From Capsicum annuum (lineage: Eukaryota > Streptophyta > Magnoliopsida > Solanales > Solanaceae), in the NCBI RefSeq assembly GCF_002878395.1, contig NC_061122.1:76762998-76826997 (forward strand): DNA of 64,000 nucleotides, written 5' to 3'. The notes under the pieces are model-generated. The model was given only the letters and a program-made list of their open reading frames with translations, was not told the DNA's origin and did not search any database. Shown here piece by piece: positions 23,022 through 35,158 of the stretch (position 1 is its first letter; each line of letters opens with the position of its first letter). The translations under genes were made by a program, and so were the position numbers.

Positions 23022-24230
23022 TCAGGTGTTTCTATTACTTCTGACTTCATCGAGATAGATAGTAGCAGTACTCTTCACCGAGTCTTTTGGACCAATATAA
23101 AGTTTGAATCGCTGCCCATTTACCTTGAAGGTTCTTCCTTCATTATTTTTAATTTCGACTACTCCAAATGAGTAGACTTGACTAACTCTAAATGGGCCTA
23201 ACCACTTGAATTTAAGCTTATCTTGGAACAGTTTAAGTCTGGAATTGAACAGAAACACCAAGTCACCTTTTTTGAAATCTCGTTTCTAGATTCTCCAATC
23301 ATGATACTTCTTCATCTTTTCTTAATATAGGTCTTCTCGTTCGTATTGCCTGAGATAGAATTCATCTATCTCATTGAGTAATCCCAATCATAGCTCTACT
23401 GCCTCCTTCCAACTCAAATTTAACCTTTTAAGTGCCCATAAAGCCTTGTTCTCCATCTCTAATTATAAGTTTCATGCTTTTCTATAGACTAATTGGAATG
23501 GTGACATGCCAATGGGTATCTTGAAAGTAGTTCGGTATGCCCACAAGGAATCATCGATATTTTGAGACCAGTCTTATCGACTGGCGTTCACCGTTTTGGC
23601 TAGGATGGCTTTAATCTCTCGATTTGACACCTTCACTTGCCCACTAGTTTGTGGGTGATATAGAGTGGCTACTCTATTTTGTTTCACCATATTTTTTTCT
23701 AAGGTATCTCAAAACACCTTTTTGCAGAAATGAGATCCTCAATTGCTTATAATAGTACGTAGTACTCCAAAGCAACAGAAGATGCTCTTTTTGAGAAAAA
23801 TAGCAACCCTCTTTCCTTTATTATCAAACAAGACAATAGCTTCGAACCATTTAGAGACATAGTCAATAGTAACTAAAATATACTTCATCCCATACGAGCT
23901 TACAAAAGGACACATGAAATCGATGCCCCAAACATCAAACAATTCCACTTCAAGCATTTTAGTCAAGGGCATCTCATGTATTTTAGAGATAAACACCTGC
24001 CTCTGACATTGTTTACATTTCAGCACAAACTTATGAGCATCCATCAACAATGTTGGCCAATAGTAGCCGCTCTGCAACACCTTCGTAGCCATTCGGTCAC
24101 TGCATGGTGACCTCCAATTGGGGAAGCATGACATACTTTAAATATGCATAATATATCCACTTCTGGCACATATCTCCTTATAATAATATTAGCACATTAC
24201 CGAAAAAGATACGGCTCATCCAAGAAGTAA
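23022..24230 (-). pseudogene. TE5 integrase
   Basis: Reading leftward: HHCC region near 24180-24010 (ending KCKQCQR); catalytic core with GIDFMCPFVSSYGM (first Asp kept, about 23930) and KWFEAIVL; second Asp region IISN-stop-GSHF at about 23740, where D has become N and a stop follows; Athila-type C-terminal end at 23261-23022 (FNSRLKLFQDKLKFKWLGPF, then VYSFGVVEI and VNGQRFKLY). There is no chromodomain, as expected outside chromoviruses. Several stops lie between 23740 and 23285. Confidence 0.85.
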
Positions 24231-24399
24231 TGTGTCACATCATGCAGGAATTTCTTTCTTTGATGAAAAAAAAGATTTTCTGGACTGACCTCACTCGCAA
24301 TATAATTTACAAAATTAGTGTACTAAGCAATTTTCATCATAGTAGCGGCCAAGATCTCCATATCAGGAAATGCATCATTTACCTCTATTTCATTACTAA

Positions 24400-24890
24400 C
24401 TGCCGGCTCATTTTCTATTCAAGATAGGTGATTCGCAACTTTGTTTTCACAACCCTTCCTATCTTTGACTTCAAACTCAAATTCTTGTAGAAGCAACACC
24501 CATCTAATCAGCCTTGGTTTTTCATCCTTCTTAGCCATCAAATATCTTAAGGCTGCATGATCAGTGTGGACCACCACCTTGGTCCCAAGAAAGTAAGCCT
24601 TGAATTTCTCTAAAGCATACATTACAGTTAGGAGTTCCTATTAAGTGAAGTGTAATTCTTTTGTGCTCCATTCAGTACTTTACTGGCATAATATATTGGA
24701 TGAAATAGTTTGTCCTTCTTTTGTCCCAATACAACTCCAAGGTGAACATTGCTTGTATCACACATAATCTCAAATGGTTTTGATGATTCCAATGCAACAA
24801 TGATAAGGGCTTCAATCATCATATTTTTAAGGCATTCAGATTCCTTCAAGTAATTGTCATCGAAAAAGAACTTCACTTGTTTCTCCAAAT
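24400..24890 (-). pseudogene. TE5 RNase H
   Basis: Two open pieces. At 24888-24628: FEIMCDTSNVHLGVVLGQKK, with the catalytic Asp in CDTS. At 24622-24419: [20 protein letters not shown], then [19 protein letters not shown] and NKVANHLS, the linker into integrase. They are separated by a stop and a frame change near 24625. Confidence 0.85.
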
Positions 24891-25099
24891 ATTTGCAAAG
24901 TGGATTTGCAACCTTCGAGAAGTCTTTTATAAACCTCCATTAAAATCCAGCATGTCTGGGAAAGCTACACACTCCCTTTACTAAATGGGAGGAGGTAGTT
25001 TCTTAATAACTTCAACCTTGGCTCAATCAACCTCTATCCCTTTTGCTGAAATGTTGTGCCCGAGAATGATGCCTTCCTCTACAATAAAGTGGCATTTCT

Positions 25100-25950
25100 C
25101 CCAATTAAGAACCAAATTGAATTCAACACATCATTTCAAGGCCATACTTAGGCTTTCCAAAAATAGCTCAGAAAAATCTCCCACCACAGAGAAATCACGC
25201 ATGAACACCTCTAAGGTATCCTCCACCATATCTGAGAAAATAGACATCATGTACTGATAGAAAGTAGTGAGTGCATTGCATAGCCGAAATGACATCCTCT
25301 TAAATGTAAATATGCCATATGGATATGTGAATGTCATCCTCTCTTGATCTTTAGGAGCAATACAGATCTGGTCATACCAAGAATAACCATCCAAGAAGCA
25401 ATACCATCCTCTTCTGGCCAATCGATTAAGCATTTGGTACATAAAGGGCATCGGGAAATGGTATTTCAATGTCCATAAGCTTAGTATGTGGTAGTCCATG
25501 AAAACTCTCCACCAAGTCCCAGGCCTAAGAGAAATCAACTCATTGGTTTCATTTGCAAAAATATTCATGCCCTCTTTTTTGGGCATACATTGAACTGGGT
25601 TCACCTATTAACTGTCAGAAATAGGGTAAACAACTCCTGGATCCAACCACTTAATAACTTCCTTCTTAACCACCTCTTGTATTGGTGGGTTAAGATGGCG
25701 CTAGTGCTAGATGGTTGGAGTAAAATCTTCCTCAAGTTGTATTTTATGCATGAAGATGCCAAGGGTAATGCCAATAATATCTATAATAGTCCATCTTATT
25801 GCTCTCTTGTACTTTTGAAGCACTGAAATAAGTGCTTCTACCTGTTGCTCATCTAAATCTGCTGCAATAATAATGGGTAGCGTGTTTCTATTGTCCAAAA
25901 ACACATACCTTAAATGCGAAGGCAGTTCTTTTAATTCAAACACTGGTGGC
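25100..25950 (-). pseudogene. TE5 reverse transcriptase
   Basis: The leader ELKELPSHLRYVFLD lies at 25940-25895 and NPVQCMPKKEGM, the start of the fingers, at 25601-25566. A 157-codon open run covers the palm, with FLDGYSWYDQICIAPKDQER at about 25400-25345 and TFTYPYGIFTFKRMSFRLCNA. The catalytic box reads VFMRDFSVVG: the codon at 25197-25199 (complement ACG, Arg) replaces the first Asp of the Athila FMDD box. This would abolish polymerase activity. Confidence 0.88.
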
Positions 25951-26299
25951 TATTTAATGGATGGCTTAGCCGGTGGTGTTGGTCGATTAGCAAGATCAAA
26001 ATGTAGCTTCTTAGGAGCATAGGAGTATGAACCCATTCCTGAATAAGTACAAAAAGTCTCTTCGTAATCCTCAATTCATCCATGATCAAAATTTATCAAA
26101 ACTGCGGCTAAAGGCTCAACAACAAGTTTTTCCTCTATTGACACCTCCTGCTAATCCTCATAATACATACCAACAATTGAGAACATGCTTATTTATTTAT
26201 GTTGTTTCATTGATTTGCACACATCAAAGCACACCACCTCATCATTCATCCTGAATAAGAGCTCATTAGCTCACAAATCGATCAATAAACTTCCAGTTG

Positions 26300-26830
26300 C
26301 AAAGAAATGTTGACCCAAGATTATGGGCACCTCGAAGTCCACCTTGCAATCGAGAATGCAAAAAACTGCAGGAAATAGGAAGCTAGCTACCTTCACCAAC
26401 ACAATATACAAAATACCAATAGGTTAATTTATAGACCTGTCCGCTATCATGAGTCATATGTTGGTAGGTGTGGGATTTCCTAAACCCACCTTTTTATACA
26501 CATCTAGCGGAATCAGATTAATGCTCGCGCCTAGATCTGAAAAGGCCTTAGCGAGTTCCAGATACCCGATTGTACATGGGAAAGTGAATGCTCTAGGGTC
26601 GGCTTTTTTCTACACCAAGGTCCTCATAGAAATAGCGCTACAATGATGGATATTATCTTCTAGTTCATAGATCAGTGCTCTTTTCTTCGTCACAATGTCT
26701 TTCTTTAATTTTGCATACGCTGGCATTTCCTCAAGTGCCTCCACTAAAGGCATATTTGTTGTTAACTGTTTTAACATTGGCATGAATTTACTAAATTTTT
26801 TATCCTCAACCATCTTCTTTAATCTCTAAA
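26300..26830 (-). pseudogene. TE5 aspartic protease and upstream linker
   Basis: The open run at 26813-26610 reads KFMPMLKQLTTNMPLVEALE then MPAYAKLKKDIVTKKR, the conserved Athila segment before protease. Protease follows, with AFSDLGASINLIPLDVY at about 26560-26510 (Asp of the active-site loop kept) and [13 protein letters not shown] near 26330. Stops interrupt the second half. Confidence 0.85.
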
Positions 26831-26839
26831 GAAAAGGAG

Positions 26840-28565
26840 GTGGTGGTCTTGGAGTGTTTTCACCACCACTTCTTTTTCCTTCTCTTTCCCTTTTTTGGTA
26901 GCATCATCAGAACCATCCAGCTTCTCAAACTCCACCAGACATTCTTCTTAGGGTTCATTCTCTGTTTCAATCACATCGCCAATCAATCTTTTTCCCACAG
27001 AAGGGCAAGGTAATATCTTACCACTTATAGTGGTAATCACCATACATGAGCCATCATTTCATAGATTCAGGATAGTATCACTAGGTATGTTCCACTCCTT
27101 CTCTGGTTCAGCGCTACGAAGAGTTGACTCATTTGCTATTCCAGTTGTTTAATTGATGTAGAGTGCGAGTTTACAAATTGACTAATAGAAGAATGATCAG
27201 TATTCATAGTAGTCACACCTGAGTTGGTAGCCTCCACTCCTTTTAAAAGTTTAGCCATCATGTCCTCCATGGACATCTTTTCAGAACTTGTTGTAGCAGC
27301 CTCATGATTTCCAGGAGGGATATAAAGCCCGCTCCTATCATTATTGCTTCTCTAATTTCCTTGCTCCGGATTCTAATAACTAGGCTTATCATAATAATTC
27401 CAACCTTGATTCCCTTGGCTATTGCCTAAGAAACCCCCTTGATTATTAATATAATTTTCCTCTTTTTCTTGATCAACATTAACTCTGTCTTGAGATCCCA
27501 CAGCTTTTACTTTCTCTATATTTCCTGATAGCAAGTGTATGGTCAATAAGTTCATCTACATTTTTAGGTTATCCATAACTTGGTCATGCTTCTCATCTCT
27601 TCTACAATGTTCTAGAGTCATACCCCCAAAAACAGTGGGGCTTGCTACCATAGAATCTCTGGTATGCCATGCTCGATTTTGTTTGGTCATTCTCTCTGGC
27701 ATTTCTAAAGCTTTTAGTAATGTAAGATCAACAAATGAACCACCAGCAACATTATCTATACTTGGTTTTATCACAGATTTAAGAGCCCTATACAATGTTA
27801 CCGTAAGTGTATGACCGTCATATTATGGTTCGTATACTGTGTCAGCTTCTTTTTGTATCTCTCCAAGGTTTCATGCAAAGCTTCAGTCTGGAGCTGTCTG
27901 AAGTTACTAATCCCATACCTCAACTGTAACCTCCTAGAGGGTGGAAAGTACCATTCTAGGAATGCATCTTTTAACCATCTCCATTTGGTTATCGAATCGA
28001 GCATTAGCTCATTTAACAACATTGTTGCCTCCCCCGATAAAGGCAACGGGAATAATCTCAAGCGGATTGCATTCTAAACCACTCCTAGGTTATCAAAATA
28101 TTTTCAAATAGTGGCAAATTTTACCAAGTACATATTCAGATCATTGCCAGGAAGGCCACTAAAAAACCCCTTTCGATTAAGGAGTTAAATCAAAGTAGTC
28201 GTAATGCTGAATGTTTCCCCTGGTGCAAATAATGAAGGAATAATTGAACCGGTAGCACCTGCTCTATCCATTCCATCATCATCATTATTGAAATCATACT
28301 GGACAGGCTCGCGATCCTTCCTTGCTCTAAACAGACGGTTCCTGTTGTCATTATGCTGTACTGGTGCAACTATTTATTCTGCATGCCTTGGGTTACCAGG
28401 GTTTAGCAACTCCTCATCTCCTAATTCATCCTCAGGATTTGGATGTCGTACTTGTTAACAGACATTCTGCAAATTCATCTGAGCTCTATCTAAGGCTGCT
28501 AACCTATCAGCCTCCTACTGATTAAATGGTAATAATAGTTATCCGACAATTTTGGTTCTTGGCAT
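26840..28565 (-). pseudogene. gag: TE5 gag
   Basis: Start ATG complement at 28563-28565 (MPRTKIVG), 100 bp inside the primer site. Capsid at 28061-27798: RLFPLPLSGEATMLLNELML, FPPSRRLQLRYGISNFRQL, ETLERYKKKL. After a frameshift near 27797 the capsid continues as YRALKSVIKPSIDNVAGGSF (27795-27735). A basic Asn/Gly-rich tail follows (NYINNQGGFLGNSQGNQGWN, 27450-27390) and then a KMSMEDMMAKLLKG helix near 27285-27240. At least six stops are present. Confidence 0.88.
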
Positions 28566-28668
28566 ACAGTACAAATATCCTGCAATAAACAAACAAAAAA
28601 ATAAACCTAAAAATAGGAAACTGGACTAACAATCAATTAGCACACACAAACTTCAATTTACAACCGTA

Positions 28669-28687
28669 CTCCCCCATAGCGGTGCCA
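28669..28687 (-). other. TE5 primer binding site (tRNA-Asp type)
   Basis: In element sense TGGCACCGCTATGGGGGAG, a slightly altered form of the TGGCGCCGTTGCCGGGGA site complementary to tRNA-Asp that Athila/Tat elements use. It lies 5 bases inside the LTR end. Confidence 0.85.
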
Positions 28688-28692
28688 TTTTT

Positions 28693-30202
28693 TCATAATG
28701 CTCAAACTACACCTCTCATGTGAGAATGGAAGCAATTGTTTTCAATATAACCCAACTAGGTTGGGGTCGAATCCCACAGGGAATATGGTATGAATATGAG
28801 TGGTATGAGAGTTGATCAACTGATAGTTAGTAGTTTCCAGTAAATTAGGGTTATGTGAATTTAGAAACTAATTGTTGGTCACTTCATTTTAGTGTTTCTA
28901 ATCAAAAGTCTATGGAAAATACAAATTATGTTCACTATGGGTTTTGGTACATGATAGATGCTAATAGTGATTTAATATTCTCACGATAGGTAGGAAAAAT
29001 AGTTTGTCTTTATCAAAGATATACTAAACGTCTCTCGACCTACTTAAACATTTAATCACCTAATCCTCTCAGACTTAGGGAATTTATATTTACCGAAAAT
29101 ACTTCACCTCTGGTTAATTAACCTTGTTACAACATCAATTATTAAACGGAAGGTTGGTAGCTTCCAAGTCCCTGTCAATAATTCACTTCCTACGATAGTT
29201 GATTTCTTATCTCAAGTAAATCAAAGCAGGTGCTATCTATCATTTGCAACTAATAGAAAATAATTAAAACCACAGAATTATCAAAGAGTCTATTACCTTT
29301 AGAATCTTGAACACTTAGTAACTTACCAAGACCTAACCTATAGATCCCATAATTCAAGTTAAAGGGATTTAGCCACTCATAATGTAATAATCAATACAAC
29401 AAGTTGAATTCATAATTTGAAAGATGAACTTACAACAAGATGAATAGAAATGAGTGTTTCTCAGATTAGATCACAGTAGAAATCCCAAAATATTGATGAT
29501 AATCTCTTCAAAGTTAATTGTTTTGTTCAAGCCAAGAAACTATAGAGAAAATAACATAATACGTACATTCCCAAATAGGTTCAGAATATTGAGTAACAGA
29601 CCCAAGATAACCCTAAAAAATACACTAAATAGTTTACCCTAATTATGGAAACAAAATCATAAAGTTCAGTAATTTATCGGACAGATGATGACATTTTGTG
29701 ATGCCTAATCAGGAGTCTTATGACTTATCACAGACATCATCAGCTCCTCTTCGCTTTTAACATTCGCTTCCTCAGGCTGGCGATGAAGCATGATGGATTA
29801 TTAGATCTTTGATGACTTATCACAGATGTCATCGATGATTTACTTCAGCTATCATGTCTTGCCTTACGCTAACGACGATCTTGATAGCTTATCACAACTC
29901 TAACAGCTTATCACATGTCATTTTCACTTCTTCCAGCTGAATCCCATTCTTTATTAAAGTATGACGATAAATCTAATGACCTATCAGTGTGCTGACGACT
30001 TATCAGGAATGTCATCAGCCATACTTCTCTACTATTTGCTTCAGATTTAAACTCTTGTACTTCCATCATTGTTGGTTCTCTTGCCTCTTGATTTCCACTT
30101 CAAAATCAAAGATAAAACAATAAAAATGACAAAACTTTCTTAAGACTTTTCAATGATTCTCAGGTAAAAGACTCAAATATGTTAGCATATGCTCACACAT
30201 CA
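28693..30202 (-). repeat. TE5 5' LTR (1510 bp)
   Basis: Aligned with 20124-21606 from 'gctcaaactacacctctcat' to 'atgctcacacatca'. By eye the copies differ by about 8 of 60 bases near their starts and less elsewhere, which implies an old insertion. The outer CA is followed by TCCAC. Confidence 0.92.
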
Positions 30203-30207
30203 TCCAC
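30203..30207. repeat. TE5 target site duplication, right copy (TCCAC)
   Basis: Exact partner of 20119-20123. In the TE4 frame these bases encode part of ITKVD, shared by both sides. Confidence 0.92.
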
Positions 30208-30660
30208 CTTCGTAATCTATAACTAATGATATCCAGACTTAATATCAATATTACAATAGAAGTTGGCACCCTTATGCTGGTCAAAGAGATCATTAAATCT
30301 TGAAAAATGGTACTTATTCTTTACCATCACCGTTTTCAATTTCTGGATATCAATACATAAATGAAGGTTCCAATACTTTTTACGCACGAAAAAAGATAGG
30401 TGCACCCTACAAAGACATAATAGAATAAATAAAAACCATTTCTAAGAGATCTTTCTATTGCTTCTTGAGTTCTTTCAACTCAGCTGGAGCGATTCCATAG
30501 GGGGTAATAGAAATAGGACAAGTGTTTGAAATAAGGTAAATGCCAAAATCCATCTCTCTATTGGGAGGTACACCAGGAAAATCATCAGGGAAGACTTCAG
30601 GAAACTCATTTACCACAGTAACAAAATGTAAAGAAGGACCCTCCAAGTTAAAATCTTTAA
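30208..30660 (-). pseudogene. TE4 reverse transcriptase, front part (right of TE5)
   Basis: The linker into RT, 30646-30455, reads VNEFPEVFPDDFPGVPPNRE then TPYGIAPAELKELKKQ. The fingers and palm run from 30405: FFVRKKYWNLHLCIDIQKLK, VMVKNKYHFSRFNDLFDQHK, NIDIKSGYH-stop-L-stop-I-T-K-V. The stop after KSGYH stands where a Gln is expected (CAG to TAG). The reading then continues across the TE5 insertion. Confidence 0.88.
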
Positions 30661-30799
30661 CCTGGACTAGATGATTGAAACATCCTTGGGAAATTAACTC
30701 CCTAGATCTAAGATATGATATTAACTTTTCCTTAGGATATAGGGAAACACCATTCCACTAAACCATTGTATCATTATAGAAATTAAACATGAACATACA

Positions 30800-31010
30800 G
30801 GAATGACATTATAAAGATGCACAGAACAAGTACAAATAGTGCATTCCCAGAATAACATCAAAGTCAACCATATTAGAGTATATCAAGTCTACCAGAGTTT
30901 CTCCACAACCAAAAGATACCACACACCCTATATAGACTCTTCTACCAACCACAGAGACCCGTACCAGGGTAGAAATAGATAGAAAAAGGGTCCGACAGGC
31001 ACTCAAGACC
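30800..31010 (-). pseudogene. TE4 aspartic protease, second half
   Basis: The open run 31006-30809 reads STLVRVSVVGRRVYIGCVVS, FGCGETLVDLIYSNMVDFDV and ILGMHYL, the conserved C-terminal half of chromovirus proteases. The active-site loop should lie between 31010 and 31080 but is not cleanly readable. Confidence 0.75.
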
Positions 31011-31159
31011 TAAACTAAAATGCACAACTACAATAACATTCATAGATGCCTCAGACTCCTGACAAGTAGTGAGTGCATAAAGACAATTTTGACTAGTGTC
31101 AGATCCAAAAGTATCCCCAATGGTGCAGGAGCTAAAGGACAGGAAACAGGAACCTTGTT

Positions 31160-32344
31160 AGCCTAGAAGCAACCCTAGAGGGACAATCCCATTGCTTATG
31201 CCTAATATGAGCACACATAAGACATTGGTTTCTCCCTTTCTCACACTGCCCACGATGATTCTAACCACAAAACATGTAAGAAACGCAGAACGGTGCTTAC
31301 TGGCCCCCATTAGCGTAAGATTGGGCACCCTATGCCTTGGAAGCATCACTACCATGAAAGTATTAGTCACTAGACGACTTTGCTTAGGGAGCATTGGCTA
31401 TTGAATAGGAGTTAAAACACCCCCAACTCTTTTTCTTAGGACACTTTCCACCTTGTTTATATCCTCTATTATAAATACCTGAATTTCTTACTCTGTCTCT
31501 CACAAATTTTAGCCTGCTTCTTTTTCTCCTCTTAGACCTGCTTCATATACACAACCAATAAAACGATATCTATGTCCATGATCAACCAGGCAGCCTTACT
31601 CTCAAGAATTAACTCATCAGATAATCCTGAAGAGAACTTTATCATTTGGTACATCATGTTAGATACTAATTCAGTAGCATACTTGGAAAACTAATAGAAT
31701 TTAAAAGCATACTCCTTGACTATCTTTCTCCCTTGCTTTAAGTTAACAAAATATTACACTTTTTCCTCCCTCAACTCCTAAGGAAATAAGAGAGCCAAAA
31801 TACACTAGAGAAATTATCCCATAAGGTAGAAACGACATCCTTACCTCTCAAATATACATACTCTTCGTACCACTGTAGATTACATCTTTTAATTTGTAGA
31901 CAGCAAACTCTACCATTCAACCTCTAAAGCATGCATAGCCTAGAAGATCTTCTCCATCTCATCAATTAAGCTTTAAGGATGCTCCTCATCCTTTGTACTA
32001 GTAAATATTAGAGGATGTAACCTTATAATTTTTCCAACTCTTGTGGCCTCAGATAAATTAATAGCAAGACTAGCAGAACCTGACGGTTGTGACTTAGACG
32101 TCACCAACCTAGTAAATACGGTATGGAGTGATAAAACTTTATATTTTAACCTATTTGAGAGGTGAATGAGCAAGATTATTACCCTCAGGAGTGGGATCAG
32201 TGGGGATAGTTGTGACCCCATGAGGCCAGTCAGATGCACGAACCCTTGACTCGATTTGGACCCAGAAATTGGTCGAGCTACATGAATATTATCCTTACAT
32301 AGGAAAGAAGTGTTTGGATGAACATTAGATTTTCTTGTAGGCAT
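31160..32344 (-). pseudogene. gag: TE4 gag with double zinc knuckle
   Basis: Start ATG complement at 32342-32344 (MPTRKSNVHPN). The capsid starts near 32010 (RLHPLIFTSTKDEEHP), where a CAA-type Gln has become TAA at 31973, and continues piecewise (LIDEMEKIF, FSSGLSDELILESKAAW, VVYMKQV). The nucleocapsid near 31285-31165 reads NHRGQCEKGRNQCLMCAHIR then HKQWDCPSRV, with nearly all knuckle Cys/His present except for one stop. It lies about 190 bases after the LTR and primer site. Confidence 0.82.
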
Positions 32345-32537
32345 GATCTGACTGACAAGCAAACGAAATTAAAAAAACCAAGACCTTAGAATCTATTGAT
32401 CGAAATTAAGACAATAATAAATGGAAATATTCCTAAATGTCTCATAGCCTCTCTCTTATAAGTATGGCGTGCTATTCACCCATAGAAGAGACTCTACATG
32501 ACATGGCCTTGTGGAAACCCAATTGACCACTAACCTA

Positions 32538-32550
32538 GGCTCTGATACCA
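32538..32550 (-). other. TE4 primer binding site (tRNA-Met type)
   Basis: In element sense TGGTATCAGAGCC, a perfect match to the initiator-Met primer site of chromoviruses. It is the best preserved one in the window and fixes the orientation of TE4. Confidence 0.92.
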
Positions 32551-32555
32551 ACTTT

Positions 32556-34781
32556 TTTATAACTCAAACTATAGCCTTGCCATGATGGGTATCTCGGGTC
32601 CCATTTGGACCAGAGATCACCACCTTCACCTAACCTAGTCACTTCCACAACCTCTAGTGTTGGATGAATTCCAAATGTATAACTAGATAGTACAATAAGA
32701 CTAATAATAATAATGAAATGTCTAAACCAATCCACCATCAATGACGCACCAAAGTCCACAGTAATCCAGCTAAGCCTCTATAAATTCAAAGTTAATAAAT
32801 TATTGGGACATGCCTTCGATAGTAGCAAAAAATAATGTCTAAGTCATCGAATATAAATACCATGAAATAAAGCCTTTGAAAGTATGGTAGCTTACCACTT
32901 TAATGTCAATTCATGAAATAGTAGAACACCAGATCACTGTGCATAAAAACTAGAAGAAGTTTTGATGCCAGCATCGTGTGGTGGTACAATATCTAGAGAC
33001 AGTTTGTGGTTGGAGCACTAGCATGTAACTCATGGATAGAAGAACAAAATAATGCCATTATTAAAAACCAAGTCACATCATTATATGCAATTCAAATATA
33101 TATATATATATATATATCATGTCGGGATAGGTAACAAGGTTTAGCATAAATATTAAAAACATAACCTGGGTTGTATAGCACAACTATAACATAAAAAGGT
33201 ACCCATGGGCTACATAGTCCCAACTCTCCAATAGCTTAAAGGGACTTAGTGCATGTAGCCACACAAACAAGACAATGTCTATATATTTATATGCTTTTAT
33301 GGGGGACTCAAACATCTTGACATAATCAAGGTGATGAAAGCACAAATATATACAATATAGGGCACTCAAACAACCTATTAATATATTCACTATGCGTACT
33401 TAAATCTCCAGGTCCTATAGAAACCTGCATCGGCTAGATGGTTTTCAGTGTTAGTCATTCTGACTTCAATTTCATGGCCCAACTACACATCCCAATATAA
33501 AGCCCAATTTAAAACATTCATTACACATAAAAAACCATTAATAAAATTACTCATCAAAGGCATCCCGTTGGTATCATCATACCAACCACACTTGCATGCA
33601 TAGAATATTCCATTACCATTATTAGTAAACTTTGGGAGTCACATCTATTATCTAAGACAAGACATCAATTCAATTAAACATTTAGTAACTCGAACCTATT
33701 TACCTAATTAAACAACCATGGTTACAATTAAAATCAATTTATGGCTAACAAGGCCTTCTAAAAACCATTTACCAATTATCAAAATTCATAATCTAGTGCC
33801 TTAGTTCCAAACACAATTCATATATGATAAGATTCTTCTCGTTGATATTTTCACAAGAAGGTTGAGGGCATACCATTATCAAATGATTATTCAAAGTCAA
33901 AAACCATCAAGTTTAGGGTTAAACATGACCCACTCATTTAACCATATTCCTATGAAGCCATATGTGCAAAACTATTATCAAAGTACGTATAATCATAACT
34001 TTAAACATAAATAAACAATACTCAATATTATGCATTCAAACCCTCAACCATGGTTTTCAAAATTATCATTAATGGACCATGAAAAATGTTTAAAACATAT
34101 AACTTTTGTGAACTAACAATGAAGAAAGAGTCACATGCTTGAGTTAGGAAGATTTACGAAGAGATTTTGATCTTTAAGCCTCTAGATGATCACCTTGAAG
34201 AAAATGTAGCTCAATCCTCTTGAGACATTTGTAGAAAGTGATTAGAGAGTGTTTTTAATATTCTAAGTGTGGAATAAATGACAAAAAGTGTTATAAGACA
34301 TGGGGTCTTAAGGGCTTGGGGGGGAAAATATTAAGAATACCCTCAGCTTAAAAGCTGTAGAAAACTCGTAGATGGGTATGAGTGAACCCTCCAACTTTTA
34401 AATGACATCATCAGAGTGGTACGTTAAGCCTTTACTTGATTGAAAAATTGAACATCACATTTTGTCCAATATATGACTCACTTGCCTAACTCGTATCATC
34501 ACTATATGACTAGTATTGTCGAGTTGTACCCTAGGCAGAACATAAAAAGTGAGACACTGGAAAACATATAATTGTACTTTATACTTCTCATTAGTTGACC
34601 TTATGACTCATATGGAGTCTCTTGTACCTAGAGCAGAACTTGGCTAATATCATACTGACCAACAATGACTAGGGTATCCAAACCCGTAACCACATAATAA
34701 AAGTCGTGGTGTGATTCATATGATTATTATATGGTTCAAGACTGAAGAAATTTCGCAACGGCCAAAGGTTAGGGTATTTGA
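32556..34781 (-). repeat. TE4 5' LTR (about 2.2 kb)
   Basis: Lies directly outside the primer site and carries the inverted family blocks seen in the TE2 and TE3 LTRs ('ggtttagcat', 'cctgggttgtatagc'). Both termini are decayed: the inner end lacks a clear TG and the outer end near 34781 reads GGGTATTT. It contains a pure (AT)n run at 33095-33118. Confidence 0.75.
33095..33118. repeat. (AT)n microsatellite in the TE4 LTR
   Basis: About twelve perfect AT units, at the equivalent LTR position to the TA tracts in the TE2 and TE3 LTRs. An AT slippage hotspot is thus shared by the family. Confidence 0.9.
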
Positions 34782-34935
34782 ATATGTCATTCAAACTTTA
34801 GTTTCTGTATAGTTCTATAATTTTGTATAGAGTTCCTAGAATTATGGTAGGCCATAGGTAAGATTTGTGACTCTAAGAACTATTGTATGACTATGGGTAG
34901 TCTCGAGTCATGAAAAGCACGATATAAAGAGCATC
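34782..34935 (+). other. TE6 LTR remnant and decayed primer site
   Basis: The LTR end 'gtctcgagtcatga' near 34900 is followed by ATATAAAGAGCATC (34923-34936), a decayed TGGTATCAGAGC site. The leader after it ('gggtttaaggtgttctagggtg') is typical of the family. The rest of the LTR is lost at the border with TE4. Confidence 0.55.
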
Positions 34936-35158
34936 GGGTTTAAGGTGTTCTAGGGTGTTTGATAGTTGTGTTAAGTAGAATCTTATTCATGGGTGTGAAA
35001 TATATGATACTTATGAGTGAGAGGCTAAAATATGTTTTAGGAAACATTTCACTTCTTTTATTTACATATCATTCTATAGAGTGTGAACTTTATTAAACCA
35101 TTTTCCTTACTCATTTGTTCCATATAAACAAAATATTCCTTCTAAGAGAACAAACTTA

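Larger units (their letters stand above)
20124..30202 (-). mobile_element. TE5: complete Athila-like Ty3/gypsy element
   Basis: A 10,079-bp minus-strand element. 5' LTR 28693-30202, tRNA-Asp-like primer site 28669-28687, gag 28565-26840, protease, RT, RNase H and integrase to 23022, a 1.4 kb 3' noncoding region, and 3' LTR 20124-21606. The target duplication TCCAC is perfect. The gag (RLFPLPLSGEAT...), the protease motif SDLGASINLIP and the integrase end (NSRLKLFQDKLKFKW) are Athila-type, and there is no chromodomain. It is inserted in TE4 RT. Coding regions carry many stops and the RT active site is altered, so it is structurally complete but dead. Confidence 0.93.
30208..34781 (-). mobile_element. 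TE4: chromovirus, right part (5' LTR to RT)
   Basis: Minus strand: 5' LTR 34781-32556, primer site 32550-32538, gag from 32344, protease near 30900, RT from 30650 to 30208, then TE5, then RT again at 20123-19986. All parts after mid-RT are gone. The LTR is the same broad family as the TE2 LTR but inverted. Confidence 0.85.

Noticed and set aside
32538..32550. tRNA-like match at the TE4 primer site
   Set aside because: Only the 3' terminal complement of initiator tRNA-Met is present; there is no cloverleaf around it.
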